In this document: positions 46,305 through 58,968 of the stretch, in pieces | How positions within the stretch are numbered: the stretch's first letter is position 1 | Layout: the number at the start of each line of letters is the position of its first letter | Assembly: GCA_034440615.1 (NCBI GenBank) | Contig: JAOTOM010005156.1 | Span: forward strand, 994,001 to 1,058,000 | DNA: 64,000 bases | Source: Ashinkailepas kermadecensis | Lineage: Eukaryota; Arthropoda; Thecostraca; Neolepadidae | Direction: 5' to 3' | The notes under the pieces: generated by a model | Seen by the model: the letters and a program-made list of their open reading frames with translations, nothing else | The model's database searches: none | What the model was told of the DNA's origin: nothing | Made by a program: the position numbers and the translations under genes

Positions 46305-46655
46305 TTATATCCTGAAAGAAGCTGAGGTTATGGGTGTCTCCATGTGACTGTGGCGTGTGTGGTCTCCTAATGGTGTGTTTGGTGTCCTATTTTTGGCGTC
46401 CCTTAAGTGTTCGTGGAAGCGCTCCCTGACGCTGCGTTTGGTCTCTCCAATGTACGTTGTTTTCATATTTCCCTGTTGACATAGTATGCACGTTATGACA
46501 TATACGGCATTTTTTAAATGGCACTTTCCTTCTAAGCCTGCATGACAGGTGTGGCAGTGCCTCTGTCCCCCCGGACATGGTGGAGGGCACAGGGCAGACC
46601 TGGTGACGATGTCACCGAGCGTACTCCCACACTGCCATGCAACTATCAAGGGCAA
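46305..46655 (-). CDS. GIY-YIG endonuclease domain of the Penelope-like element
   Basis: The 116-codon frame has a Cys/His-rich start (CHTCHAGLEGKC) then KNAVYVITCILC and TTYIGETKRSVRERFHEHLR. This is a GIY-YIG nuclease with YVI/YIG core, arginine and EH residues, thought to nick target DNA. The element is 5'-truncated, so autonomous function is not expected. A degenerate second copy lies in the other arm. Confidence 0.85.
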   Translation of the reverse strand: MPLIVAWQCGSTLGDIVTRSALCPPPCPGGQRHCHTCHAGLEGKCHLKNAVYVITCILCQQGNMKTTYIGETKRSVRERFHEHLRDAKNRTPNTPLGDHTRHSHMETPITSASFRI

Positions 46656-46661
46656 GCCCGA

Positions 46662-47129
46662 TTATTTTACGACGGAATGAACTCTTCTGGTTAGCGTGTC
46701 GCCTACGAAAGGTAAAGAAATGTAGGTTAGTCTATCATTTTTGTCTGCTTGCACTAATTTTCTACCAGGGTTTAAGATACTTTGCGAACCGTGTTTACAC
46801 TGTACTTGAAACTTAGTGCGTTGAATCAGTCTATGCGGATAGCCATTGTCTAGAAAGAGGCGCTCTATTTTAGCCATTCCCCTTTCCCGTCCAGTTCGAG
46901 TTGATCCTAGTCGATAAGCCCTAAGCATATTTGAGTACAAAACAGATCTTTCCGTCTCTATTGGGTGAGCCGACGAGTAAGGGAGGATGATATTTGTAGC
47001 CATCGGTTTAACGTATAATTCTGTGTTGAAGTACCCTGTGCTTTGCACTGTCAGTAGGGTATCCAAGAAAGGTATTTGCCCAGAAGGCGACTGATCGGTT
47101 CTTTCGGTCTGCCCTGTGCCCTCCACCAT
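46662..47129 (-). pseudogene. Penelope-like reverse transcriptase, C-terminal part
   Basis: A 155-codon frame contains QIPFLDTLLTVQSTGYFNTE followed by LYVKPMATNIILPYSSAHP, then a region of the form RAYRLGSTR. This is the thumb-side end of PLE reverse transcriptases (pattern LPFLD...VYRKPTxTxxYL...SxHP). The catalytic palm motifs are missing, so the copy is 5'-truncated. A frame change separates it from the GIY-YIG part. Confidence 0.85.
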
Positions 47130-47640
47130 GTCCGGGGGGACAGAGGCACTGCCACACGTGTCATGCAGGCTTAGAAGGAAAGTGCCATTAAAAAAATACC
47201 GTATATGTCATAACGTGCATACTATGTCAACAGGGAAATATGAAAACAACGTACATTGGAGAGACCAAACGCAGCGTCAGGGAGCGCTTCCACGAACACT
47301 TAAGAAAAACAAAAAAAAGAAAACCAAACAAACAAAAAGAAAACACACACCCCACAGACACAAGGGCATAACCTCAGCTTCTTTCAGGATATAAATTTTA
47401 AGCACATGTAAAGACGTTGCGGAGCTAAAAATAGTTGAATCACTGGAAATTAGAAATCGTAGACCAACACTTAACACCCAGACATCTTCTTGGACTCTGT
47501 TGCCACCGGTCCCATACCGCACTACACCGTCAGCACCAAACACCGATGTACAGACACCAGAAACACAGGCTACAGAGCACATCAAAACACATAACTACAC
47601 GTTAAGATCGCGTTTGTCGTAGCCGATGGGTATTATTCAG
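47116..47640 (+). pseudogene. Degenerate inverted copy of the GIY-YIG region
   Basis: It mirrors 46076-46592 on the opposite strand. The sequence after GAACACTTAAG is replaced by an A-rich insert (AAAAACAAAAAAAAGAAAACC) and the frame is broken. Without that change it would pair with the other arm over its whole length. Confidence 0.85.
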
Positions 47641-48771
47641 CGCAGTGGAGTGAGTAGGTATATGATGTGACAAATGTTTTCTGTTTCTTTATATAGTACC
47701 CATGTCTAGCACATAAAGTGTTTTTATATATTAACGTATTATGTATTAAAATCAGGTCATGTCAATCGGATTCCACTGGCTGTGAGATCGTTAATTTATA
47801 GGGTGCATGCTGTGACACGCTCCACGTCATTTTGTACTTGTTTTCTCACCCTCAAACTGTCACTGTTGAAAAAGACACGACGTCGAAATATACAGTTCAA
47901 TTTGGACTCATTTATCTTTCAGTTATTATGAGTAAAAGGTCGAAGGTTATTCTGACAATATTATTAGCAATGCTCAGTGCAGTGCTGCATAATCTTCAAT
48001 CTTGTGATGGTGATTGTTGGTTTTACGACACGTCGACTGTTGAGTCATGTAGCGTCGCCAATCTGTCACGCCGATTGGTCGCGGGCGAAGAGTAGCGACA
48101 GGTGAGACTCGAACCCACAATCTTTCGATTGTGAGACTTACCCCTAGACTACTCGTCCCCTTTAATGGTAGTTGATAAAATGCCAAAAACGAACTGGAAA
48201 ATTACAAAAGGGAATTTCTAACGACCTAAAGAGAAGGAAAAGCTTTCTTTCCGAATTTGATGAACACATTTTTTTTATCTCCGCGTCCAGGATCCCATAA
48301 TATAAATCGAACGCTGGCAATGAAGTAACAATCACTACATTCTCCCAAAACGTCCGCAACACACGAACCGATCACACTCTGCGAGTTCTCGCGGGGAATT
48401 GCCGACTTTCAACGTCGTGTCACTTCTGAAACCGGACTGGTCTGTGGCGCCACCGACTCTGATTTTCTGATTTGCCATCAGGGTGCTCGGGCCAAACCTG
48501 ACTTACGGACTAGGATGAACTCGACACTGACCGTCTGGCAGACTGGTGTATCGGGCAACTAACATTAAACCCCGCACAATATACCAATCTCGTTCACTCA
48601 GCGCGCTTCCATTGTTCTGACTGAGCACGCCATAAATGGGATTATGTTAGCAGCATTGCAAACACATTGTAACACAGGTGTCATTCTGGATGCAAATCTG
48701 TCGTTTGCTAACCAAGTCGACGCAACAGCGTTCAAGTCTGAGCCAATGTCAGGCTAACCGCCACTGCGTAC

Positions 48772-48940
48772 CGCAGTAGGTGTAGATGGAGCCATGGTTG
48801 CAGAAGCGGACGCGCAGGTTGTAGAGCACAGCTGGCTCGTGCAGGTACGACAGACTGGTGAGGTCGTTCTCGCCGATCAGGATGTCGGGGTTCCGCAGAG
48901 GTGGCAGGTCACAGTCCTCCTTCACCGTCAGCTCTAACTC
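48772..48940 (-). CDS. Myo5: Myo5 exon: end of SH3-like region and start of motor
   Basis: 169 bp, phase 0 to 1. It contains [20 protein letters not shown] followed by a VLYNLRVRF segment and IYTYCG, strongly conserved at the beginning of the myosin V motor. The acceptor is TTCCTCAG and the donor is TGCG|GTACGC. It joins the previous exon as ETGE|ELEL. A foldback retroelement and a SINE occupy the intron downstream (toward lower coordinates). Confidence 0.97.
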
Positions 48941-50381
48941 CTGAGGAACACGAGGAACATTGTCATATCGGGCTATTGAAGAATAAGAAAAGAGGGTTAT
49001 GGGTCATCCAAAATACTGCTTGCTTTCGTGAAATAATCAATCTTCTTCTTCTGAAGACCATCAGGGAAAATGTCAATCATAAGCACTGAACAAAACAACT
49101 TGTCCCCAATACTGCAGTTCGTGATGAGTGGTCATCGCCATATCTCGAGGAACGCGTGACCGGACAGTGACAAGCAGCAGCAGTGTCAGCCTTCACGGAC
49201 AACTTAGCTTCTGGAGTGCGTTTCTAGGTTAACGTTCTCTCAGCCTGCAAAATGGTCTCCACAGGATGCATGCCCATACACTGTTGAAACACGAATCAAT
49301 GAATCGTGAGACAGACATCAGGTCGGCTTCGCTTTTTGTAAACTGACAGTCATGGAATTGAAGCGGCAATGTAAACACCATGTGGTGTTAGATGTGCAGC
49401 CAACACACGGAGCGTTCGAGGGTCACAAGTGTCCCGACAAACCCCCACCGAAAATGCAGTCACAATTTCCGTATATCCTGGGGACTGAGTTATGCAGATA
49501 GCCTGGTGACAGCCTTTCCGTTACACACAGATCAGAAACCACCTCTCCATCGTCACAGGCAGCGTGACCAAGTTAGAGAAATGCGTTGACAAAAACGCTG
49601 GAAAACTACACGAAACGGGCAAAATAGGTTCAAGTAAAGTTTTAAAACTTCCTTTATTGCATAATATCAATTATGTATATTATATAATTGTACCAATATC
49701 AACTTTACATCTATGGGTGACGGAAATCAACGTTTGTATTTACATCCGTTGCCAAACCGCAAATGAGTACGAAAACACTAGTCATACGTGAGACGTGAGA
49801 AACCGACGGACACAGGTGATAACTGAGAACCGCCCACCAACTACTGATCTCACACTGGACAGGTCTCTTCTGGTTTCGTTGCAGAATTCTTCTACACCGC
49901 TGTCACTCGGCCAGGGGCAGTTGCAGTAATCAGGCGGGTTGAATCCATCAGCATCCTCCTATGGTGTCGGAGCCCGATCTCTGCACCACACGGAGGGGAT
50001 GGGGCGGATGCCACACCGGACTGGTCCGGCCCGGTCTCACACGCATGCCACCATATATGCCACCTGACGTTTATATCGAGAGACCTTGACCCCGACCCAC
50101 ACCGAACAGGTTTATTGTTTCAGGGACGGCCGCTGACCCACATCGGGCTCATCTGATCTGATCTCCCAGAGGTACACCCAAGCGGCGGGACGGGGGTCGG
50201 ACGGATGCGGGGCCTGTTCCCCTTAGCGGTGCGACAATTTGCGTTTTTCACTTTGTAAATCCTCCGGTTCTCAATGCAGAAGTGTTCAACGATGGTACAT
50301 GAGCGCCCGCTCCTCACAAATACTTGCGTGCACCTCCGCCCAGGGACAGACCCATCCCAGACTTGACCCTGCATCACCTAC

Positions 50382-50489
50382 CTCGCCAGTCTCGTCCACC
50401 TCCAGAGTCAGCTTGTCCTTCACATAGTCGGCGCGCAGGGTCGCCTCCCTCCAGACGGTGGTGGCGTCCCGCACCCACACACGGGCGCC
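50382..50489 (-). CDS. Myo5: Myo5 exon: SH3-like N-terminal subdomain
   Basis: 108 bp, 36 codons, phase 0 to 0. It reads GARVWVRDATTVWREA..., matching the start of the myosin V N-terminal SH3-like barrel just after the short leader (family pattern: K/Q-x-ARVW). The acceptor is TTCACAG and the donor is GAG|GTAGGT. It is the most upstream exon I recognise. The start methionine must lie in a further 5' exon encoding only about 5-15 residues, too short to find by eye. Confidence 0.93.
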
Positions 50490-50532
50490 CTGTGAACAGG
50501 CGACCATTGTCACATACAGCGCCGGGTGTCTC

Positions 50533-50998
50533 TGGCACTGACACACCACATCGACGGTGTACGTACTGACACACCACATCGACGGTGTACGTACTGACAC
50601 ACCACATCGACGGTGTACGTACTGACACACCACATCGACGGTGTACGCACTGACACTGACACACCACATCGACGGTGTACGTACTGACACACCACATCGA
50701 CGGTGTACGCACACTGACACCACACACCACATCGACGGTGTACGTACTGACACACCACATCGACGGTGTACGCACTGACCACCACATCGACGGTGTACGC
50801 ACCGACACTGACACACCACATCGACGGTGTACGTACTGACACACCACATCGACGGTGTACGCACTGACACTGACACACCACATCGACGGTGTACGTACTG
50901 ACACACCACATCGACGGTGTACGCACCGACACTGACACACCACATCGACGGTGTACGCACTGACACTGACACACCACATCGACGGAGTAAGCACTGGC
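50533..50998. repeat. Minisatellite of about 28-34 bp (CACCACATCGACGGTGTACG)
   Basis: About 15 units of CACCACATCGACGGTGTACG, separated by one or two TACTGACA/CACTGACACTGACA spacers. Located just upstream of the first recognised Myo5 exon. Confidence 0.93.
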
Positions 50999-51178
50999 AC
51001 CCGACGATATGGATCGCCACGCGGACAGGCAGTCGGTTCAAGGGGAACTCAGGAGCTGCCGAACAATGGCATATCATCACGGATTCCAGCTGAACAGTCA
51101 TGCAGCCAGAGTCAGCAAGTACTCGACTCAAGTTCAGCGTTGCACAGACTCGGAGGGGTGGGGGAGGGGATCCCAAAC

Positions 51179-51240
51179 TGCTCTGAAGTAGTTTGTTTGT
51201 TATTTGGGTTTAAAGGGCACATCGATTGCTCTGAAGTAGT
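51179..51240 (-). mobile_element. 34-bp retrotransposed 3' tail with 14-bp target duplication
   Basis: Perfect TGCTCTGAAGTAGT at 51179-51192 and 51227-51240 flanks a 34-bp insert with TTGTTTGTTATTTGGGTTTA then AAGGGCACATCGAT. One of the shortest plausible retrotransposition products in the window. Confidence 0.9.
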
Positions 51241-51819
51241 AATTCACCTATAGAACATCCTATAGTTGCAGGGTAATCCCCATCTTCAGAAGAGTTTATA
51301 ACTTCCGGCAACTTTATGGCAAACGAACATGTCGTTCATACAGCGAGCTATAGCGTTTCTAACGACCTCCAACAATAGCCGCATGACGAGTTTTGTTTTT
51401 ACCTTGTCGAACTACACAGGCTAGAGGTCATCTCTATGTCGGCGCAGCGGCACTGACCGGCGCGGCGGTCGTGGAGGGCTGGCGACCGGCTGGCAGTCTG
51501 GCCCTGCGCTCTCATGTCGGACCAGAGCAACCGAATCACACCCGCTCCTGTCAGGCGAGATCACTCGATTCCGACCCGAACAGCACACGTGACAGACAAC
51601 TGACGACGAAGTTTCGTGCCACGCCCCTTCGGCTGGAACTCCGCAATTTCCGGTTGGACCGGATCGGTGCAGGTGGTCTCCCCAGCACCGTGTTCCGGCT
51701 CCGTGGCTCAGAGCGACACGGCAGCTACGCGCGACCGGCTGACAGGTCACGCGGCAACATGTGGCAGACACGCAGAGCTGGGAGACCCCGCTACAGCTTC
51801 CGACTGTGGTATGAACCTG

Positions 51820-52810
51820 AGACAAGGCCGGGAGGTGTCGGGACCACAGGTCAGACAAAGAGAGGTGGGGGACCACAGATAAGGCCGGGAGGTGTCGGGA
51901 CCACAGGTCAGGCCGGGAGGTGTCGGGACCACAGGTCAGGCCGGGAGGTGTCGGGACCACAGGTCAGGCCGGGAGGTGTCGGGACCACAGGTCAGGCCGG
52001 GAGGTGTCGGGACCACAGGTCAGGCCGGGAGGTGTCGGGACCACAGGTCAGGCCGGGAGGTGTCGGGACCACAGGTCAGGCCGGGAGGTGTCGGGACCAC
52101 AGGTCAGGCCGGGAGGTGTCGGGACCACAGGTCAGGCCGGGAGGTGTCGGGACCACAGGTCAGGCCGGGAGGTGTCGGGACCACAGGTCAGGCCGGGAGG
52201 TGTCGGGACCACAGGTCCGGCCGGGAGGTGTCGGGATCACAGGTCCGGCCGGGAGGTGTCGGGACCACAGGTCAGGCCGGGAGGTGTCGGGACCACAGGT
52301 CAGGCCGGGACCACAGGTCAGGCCGGGAGGTGTAGGGACCACAGGTCCGGTCGGGAGAAATGTCGGGACCACAGGTCAGGCCGAGAGGTGTCGGGACCAC
52401 AGGTCAGGCCGGGAGAAATGTCCGGACCACAGGTCATGCCGGGAGAAATGTCAGGACCAGAGGCCAGGTCGACACGTGGTAAGGATCACAGGTCAGGCCG
52501 TGAGGTGTAGGAGACCACAGGTCAGGCCGGGAGGTGTCGGGATCACAGGTCAGGCCGTGAGGTGTAGGAGACCACAGGTCAGGCCGGGAGAAATGTCCGG
52601 ACCACAGACCAGGTCGACACGTGGTAAGGATCACAGGTCAGGCCGTGAGGTGTAGGAGACCACAGGTCAGGCCGGGAGGTGTAGGAGACCACAGGTCAGG
52701 CCGTGAGGTGTAGGAGACCACAGGTCAGGCCGGGAGGTGTAGGAGACCACAGGTCAGGCCGGGAGGTGTCGGGATCACAGGTCAGGCCGTGAGGTGTAGG
52801 AGACCACATA
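51820..52810. repeat. 28-bp minisatellite
   Basis: About 34 units with GTCAGGCCGGGAGGTGTCGG and GACCACAG. Later units vary (GAAATGTCCGGACC, GTGAGGTGTAGGAGA). The 420- and 196-codon frames here are repeat by-products. Confidence 0.95.
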
Positions 52811-53059
52811 TCACGCAGATATGTCGGAACCACAACTCACGCAGAGATGTCGAGAACACAGCTCAGACCTGGAAGTGCTCCGACCACAGGCGTCGAGACC
52901 ACAAGGTCAGGCAGCCAGCCCATTTCGGGTCCACAGCTCAGACCATGAGGGGTGTCTGGAACGACGTACCGGATCCATTCGCGTCCACGTCACCACCACG
53001 GCGATATCAGTGCAGCCAAACGTCCACAACCAGTCGCCTGAACACGGCTGAATGGCCTA

Positions 53060-54300
53060 TTTCCCCAGCCGTCATTGCTCTATGGATTCCCGCACTGAAC
53101 AGACTGCTCCTATAGTTCTACATAACGGCCCACGCGTCGATCGAATCACCCACGTACGGCCCGAACGTCACATATTGCTTTCATATCCGGCCCAAATGTA
53201 TTTGATTAGTTTCGTTATAACAACCCAAGGGCCCATGATTATGTAGCTTTAGCATGCAGGCAGCTTTATTTAGTAAGCACGTGGTTATATGTGGCAGCCA
53301 AGAATAGTCTTCTAAGCTTCTATGTTTCATCAGCGCCCATCTAGACGCTAAGATCACGATAGAACAACTGATTCCCGTCCTGTTATCAGCTTGATGCCAG
53401 CCAATCATGTCAAATCAGAGCCCGTTGGCCTATGTGTGCTGGTCGGCGACGTCCCCAGGGCTTTAGGACGTCTCCATCTCCAGAGGGACATCCAGAGGGA
53501 CGCCACCCACCTACCGGCAGTGGCGAACACCCCGACACAGGCCCAGGCGTCATCACAAGGTCAGCTCATCGATCCAGGGCCGGCGGCCAGACCGGCGCAG
53601 CTCGCCTCTGCTGGCGAGCCTGACCCGACGGCACTGCCACCAGCTCTCTTCCTCATCAGGCACATGATCCGGCGGGCATCACGCGTGTCACCGAGAGTAA
53701 CAGAAACCCTCCATAGTCAGTCCAGATGCCGTTAGCTGACTCACTAGTGTCGTTGGAAGACGAAATAGGCTGCCGTGTGGACACGTCCACCTTAACTCCA
53801 TTAGGTGCTCTGTCTGCTCCGTACTCTTCGGTTACATTACATGCAGTGTAAAGCTCCCCCGTCATCCCCTACGATCACGCCGCTGAGATCGGCATCCACA
53901 TGACGCTGCAACGTCATGCGCTGGTTGAAGAACTTCATGCCTCATCAGTTCTGTGGCGAGACACCGGCGGCACCCGTGGCAGCCGCCGCAACTACCCAGG
54001 CACCAGTAGTTCCGATCGACTTTCTCGCCCCGTCCCCGCCCGCCCACAGGTGGCACATGCGACGTCACCGCACGACAGATCGGAACCATACGGCGGTCGC
54101 TTCCCCGGCAACGTTCCGGCCAGACGCCGCACCGACGAGACTTCTTGACCCGGACCAGCTCTGCCGATCGGACACTCTCCAGAGAGCAGTTCTGGGCCGT
54201 GCGTGGCGGGGCAATCACCGCGCAACGGCCGCCCCCGGCGCCGGGTCATGTGCGGTGTGCACGCCGGCAACGGTGTCCGGTGCCCGCCGAGCCCGCGAGC
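53060..54300. other. No recognised gene
   Basis: Unique sequence upstream of Myo5, becoming GC-rich towards 54.3 kb. The missing first Myo5 exon or promoter could lie here or further up, but I cannot identify it. Confidence 0.35.
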
Positions 54301-54309
54301 CAAGCCGAG

Positions 54310-54560
54310 ACGACGGACGGTGGACGGCGGAAGGTGGACGGCTGGGGGCGGAAGGTGGACGGCGGACGGTGGACGGCTGGCGGCGGACGGTGGACGGCTG
54401 GCGGCGGAAGGTGGACGGCGGACGGTGGACGGCTGGCGGCGGACGGTGGACGGCTGGCGGCGGACGGTGGACGGCTGACGCAAGACGTCTGGACGGCGGA
54501 CAGCCGAACGGTGGATGGTGAACGGTGAACGGTGAACGGTGAACGGTGAACGGTGGGCTA
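54310..54560. repeat. 21-bp minisatellite, then a GTGAACG short repeat
   Basis: Units of GGACGGTGGACGGCTGGCGG at 54310-54480, followed by six GGTGAAC copies at 54515-54555. Confidence 0.92.
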
Positions 54561-55810
54561 GCAGAGGCAACATACATCGGTTGTACTGCTGGTGGTCTAC
54601 AAGCGCGCTTGGTCGGTCAAGTGAGCTGAACGGGGGAGATGATGCTCGACAGGACGGGGCCAGTGATGCTCGACCAACATCTCCGGATGACACCGGCCAG
54701 CGAGTGCGACAGTTAGATGAACGTCACCGACCACGGCTCCCGAGGATAACGCGCGAAACATAACTGACACTTGGTGGGTGTTTTAACAGGAAAATGCATA
54801 ATGGCAATTATCTGACTGAACACACCACCAACGTTACAATTTCCATCGACTAGATGCATTGCATTTTGTCAAATACAACAGATGACGGAAGGTCGACTCG
54901 GAGAAGTTTCCAGGATTTCAGGAACACAACTTTTGTCACAAAGGATGGGGTGCCAATGCATGATGTCATTATGAATTTGTATCTAGTGGGTGGTGGCATA
55001 GTCGATTCAGGGCCGTTTCCACGATTTTATGGCGGCCAGGAGGCTGAGGTGCGGGTTTAAGAGTGCCTGACAGTTTTCTTGAGAGGGTTGTGGGGCGTCA
55101 AAATAAGCACATGCACACTTACGGCCTACCACACCACCCACATGTTTGTACCATATTAAACTTGACATTATGATGGAGTATCGTGGTTCAGTGTGTTATC
55201 CAAGTTTCCCATTATTTGATATAGTCAATACCTGCGATCAAGTGGTGACCTTCTACAGGCCCCCGTAGATATCCTACCACATCCTTAGGGTGTAATCAAT
55301 GCGTGGTTTCTTCATGCATAACCTCGAAATTGACCACGAACTACTTATAGCCGAGTATTTGCGTACTTCTAACCCATTATCTACGGAAGACAACTGTGGT
55401 CAAGTAATGCCCCCTCTTCCATGCATACACTGGTATTGATATGCATTTCCTTTCCCGTACACTAGGCTAAGTTAATGCAAGGTGTCAAACATGGTCACCG
55501 CGACGGTGGGGTGCGGGTTGAAGTGTCCCCACCAAACTTCATGAAATTTAATATTACGCTTATGGTGTCGCAATGATAAAATTGACTCCAAAATCCAGTT
55601 TATTTCCCCATCCTCCATTAAAAATATGTGACGACGCCCATGGCGTCGAATTGGGTATCCTACTTCATATAGCTTACTCCCAATATACTAAATGAGGCCG
55701 GAGACCCTGAGAAGAAATCGAATGCGAATTTAATGCTATATAAATGCAATTGGAACCGCTGATTCCATGTTGTTTGGCCATTTTTACACCCCCAGCGCCG
55801 CCCCTGATTA

Positions 55811-55972
<162 letters not shown>

Positions 55973-55999
55973 AATAGATGTATCCCAATATTGATATGA

Positions 56000-58960
56000 C
56001 CATTTAAAGCCGTTGTTTAAGTTGTGTTGATCGCGGAGTGGGTTTCCCAGTGTAGGGGCTGCAGTGTCGCAATCGGCTAAATATGACGGCACAGTGTGTC
56101 GGCGATGATATCTGTCCCTCTGGTAGTGTGGATTCAGTCAGTGCTGATTCTGCTGCTACGCTCGCTCTGGCCCGACCGTCTGAAGAGTGACTGCGAGCTT
56201 GTACCACCAGGCAAGAGCTCACTGTTCCGTCTTGATGTTGACTGTGAACATGCTTCATTTCACTCTTAGATTAAATACAGTGATAGGCACTTTGTTGTAT
56301 AGTTGCAGAACACAACTGGTTTATTGAGTTGCAGTATGGCCTTCACCAGAGACGACGTGACCTTAATTAACTCCAAATAACTAAAACAAACAAATAGCTC
56401 ATCACAGAAAGCAATCAACAAACAAAGAGTATCGCTGTCCGCAATACCCGCAAACGCACCAGTTACGGCCGAACAGCTGATGCAAAAAGGCAATGATTCA
56501 AAAAGTGCCGTCTGACACAGACACTGAACTGACCGCACGGCCGTTCTGCGGCCACTGGCTCAGCCTTTGATGACGTGGGTGGTATGGTGACAGGCATCTG
56601 GGTTACAAAGGTCAGAATCGCCACCCGGGGATGTAGGCTTGGTGATCAGGTATGCATGGTGAGGACTGGTCTTCAAGGCGGATGACACCTGTAACACACC
56701 ACACCAACCAAACAAACACGTGCACATGCAAACCTTATAGCAGTGGAGCGGGGCCGACATGCACATGCAGGTTGAGGTAGCAGGTGACAGAGCTACGGAT
56801 ACGGGATGCATTTTCTCCCAGGAACAGGACAGTCAACTACTAATCATCGGCACCTTCGCACATATCACCGTCTGTCATCACATACATTAAACAAAACACA
56901 GGCATTGAGCACCCTGCATGCACCAGCAACGAACACAACAAACAAACAGGACGGTAAACAGATGTACTCCAGTCACGTATGGGTTGTATTAATGCGAATA
57001 AGCAGCAAACAATGGGAATGCCTGTTTAATTCCCATTATTGTGGTACGTGCATGACCTCAATACAAAGCAGACCGAATGATAAAAATATGTCGAAGGTAC
57101 TGTGACGATAAAGATATGCTTGAGAATGGATGGAGGAATCATTATTTTTTTAGGCAATATGATTTGATCGGCCACCTTAAAACATGCCGTTTTTAAAGCA
57201 CGATAATGTCCAATCTGGTTCTGGGTTTTCATTTTGACGTGTTTGGCCTGTCTTTTCATCCGTCACTATCTGCAAAGAACTTTCTCTTCAACTGCACAGG
57301 GAACGGTTTTTTTTAAAAGCCGAGGTCCATACACCTTATTCCAAATAATTAGTGAAGGGACAGAAACTGAGGGTCTCATCTAACTTAAAGACTAGGGGTC
57401 AATCAGAACTTCCTGCGACACTGTCCATTTATACGGAGCATTGTCCAGTGGATTTGACGAAGACACTTCACTATGGTTTAGCAAATAGAAATACAAATAT
57501 CATGAAACAAAAGCAGCTGCATCATGATTTCATACGAGTAGGAAAACAATAAAATAGTTCCCACACACCCCAACTCATTTCATTTTTTTTTTTCAACTTC
57601 GAGTGTTTCTTTAGATTCAGCCTGTCTTGCCGCCTCGCCCAGCTGGAACACGGTTGGACACCAGCGCACCCCCAGCCAGGCGTCGGACAGCACGTAGCAA
57701 TATACGCTGTGTGCGATACCAGCGAGGGTCCGGCGCAGCTAATGTCGTCCTTCGCTCAGCGGATTACACGCGCCTTGCAGCTTTCGCGCGGCAGTGCAGG
57801 CCGCCCGACGTCAGGACTCCAGTCAACCATCAAGACCACCACAGGTCTATGCTGCTTTATGATTCAACACAACAACGATGCTTATGCCGATCCGACATAA
57901 ACAATGGAAGAAAATCATATTCCATAATACCATGATTTGACTGCCTTTACTGGGTGAGACTGGGGGCTGGACCAGTCATGGGCGCATTTTGTGAGCTATG
58001 GTAGCCTGACCTTTGACAGCGCACGATGTGATAGCACAACCTATCAAACTCAGACGATGCATTGCTGTTCAAAATGCGAGACGTGTTCCCAGTACTAAAT
58101 ATTGAGCCGCTCAACAGAGTAATGCACCAGACCACTGTGCATTTTATGGATACGTCTAGCGAAGTTCACGACCGGCTGAACTTTTGCCGTAAAGCGCAAG
58201 TGGGCGCAAACGCAGGCCAGCCCAGCTAGCGCAAATTGATCCCAGATGGCGACAAAGTTAGTGACAAGCTAAGCCACCAGATAAAACGATAGTGTTTATG
58301 TGTGCGCGAACGGTCATGATCTTGGCCGATCCCGGGCGGTAGCAATACTTCAGTCCGAGTTCGGGCTTACACGTTTCAGAGGCTATTTCTTCGCAGAGAA
58401 GAATGATCCATGGACTTGGATAAGCATTAAGTTCGTTGCACCATAAATGCTTGGGACGCAAGCCTCAGCATTCAGGTGGCTGAGGCACACCAATTAATTT
58501 TTTAAAAAACTATCAATGGTATGGCAGCATAACGTCTTCTTAATCTTAAAAAGTAAAGCCTTCTTTCTAAATCGCCGTCAGGTATTACAGGCATACACAT
58601 AATCGGATGTCAAACAAAACTGTCTATGTACAGAACGGACACACGCTCATCTGAATGTAACAATAAAGGAATCATTGATAGAGGAATCTGACGTCACTAA
58701 CTTAGCTGCGCTTGCCTTATGATAATTTATGTGACGGTGATGGCGATGGTGGTGGTTAGTGATGATGATGTTGGTTGGTAGGTTGGTGCTTAAGTTCGAG
58801 CCGAATGCATTGCCATGGTGCGCCTACACCTCGGTTTCACAACTTCACATAATATGGGAAAGCATCAGCTTACCATCGAACACTCGAGTGTTACGGAGCC
58901 GGAAAAAAAATATATTGCACATGTAAGCTTGAGATTCAATTCTATGATTCGTGGCTACAA
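56000..58960. other. No recognised gene
   Basis: AT-rich to neutral sequence with only short frames. No exon-like or repeat structure I can support. Confidence 0.45.
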
Positions 58961-58968
58961 TACCGGCT

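Larger units (their letters stand above)
45744..48004 (-). mobile_element. Foldback Penelope-like retroelement, 5'-truncated
   Basis: Two arms of about 855 bp (roughly 45744-46600 and 47108-47960) are inverted copies of each other and surround a 507-bp centre holding the end of a reverse transcriptase. It is flanked by TGATGGTGATTGT at 45731-45743 and 48005-48017, a 13-bp target duplication within the SINE tail. Penelope-like elements are known for partial inverted copies and for an RT plus GIY-YIG arrangement, both seen here. Confidence 0.85.
45714..48176 (-). mobile_element. tRNA-headed SINE family A, copy 5, split by a Penelope-like element
   Basis: Perfect TTAATGGTAGTTGAT at 45714-45728 and 48162-48176 is the SINE target duplication. 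The SINE head and core lie at 48018-48161 on the minus strand. Its GATGGT-rich 3' tail is at 45729-45743. The piece between is the inserted retroelement. The head lacks about nine bases near the anticodon arm compared with copies 2-4. Confidence 0.8.
11173..50489 (-). other. Myo5: Myo5 gene span (unconventional myosin class V), partial at both ends
   Basis: Class V myosins are two-headed, processive actin motors that carry vesicles and organelles; calmodulin-type light chains bind their IQ motifs. Twenty-six coding exons are recognised here by protein similarity and by GT/AG boundaries with matching phases. They total about 4,186 coding bp (about 1,395 codons). The order is SH3-like end, motor (P-loop, switch I, switch II, loop 2, converter), six IQ motifs, coiled coil. 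The short exon carrying the start codon is not identified above 50489. The globular cargo-binding (DIL) tail is not found below 11173, so it should lie outside the window. Vertebrate myosin Va is about 1,850 residues, which fits roughly 420 missing C-terminal residues. All introns hold minisatellites or mobile elements. Confidence 0.97.

Noticed and set aside
51393..52655. 420-codon plus-strand frame
   Set aside because: It consists almost entirely of the 28-bp array read through rotating frames.
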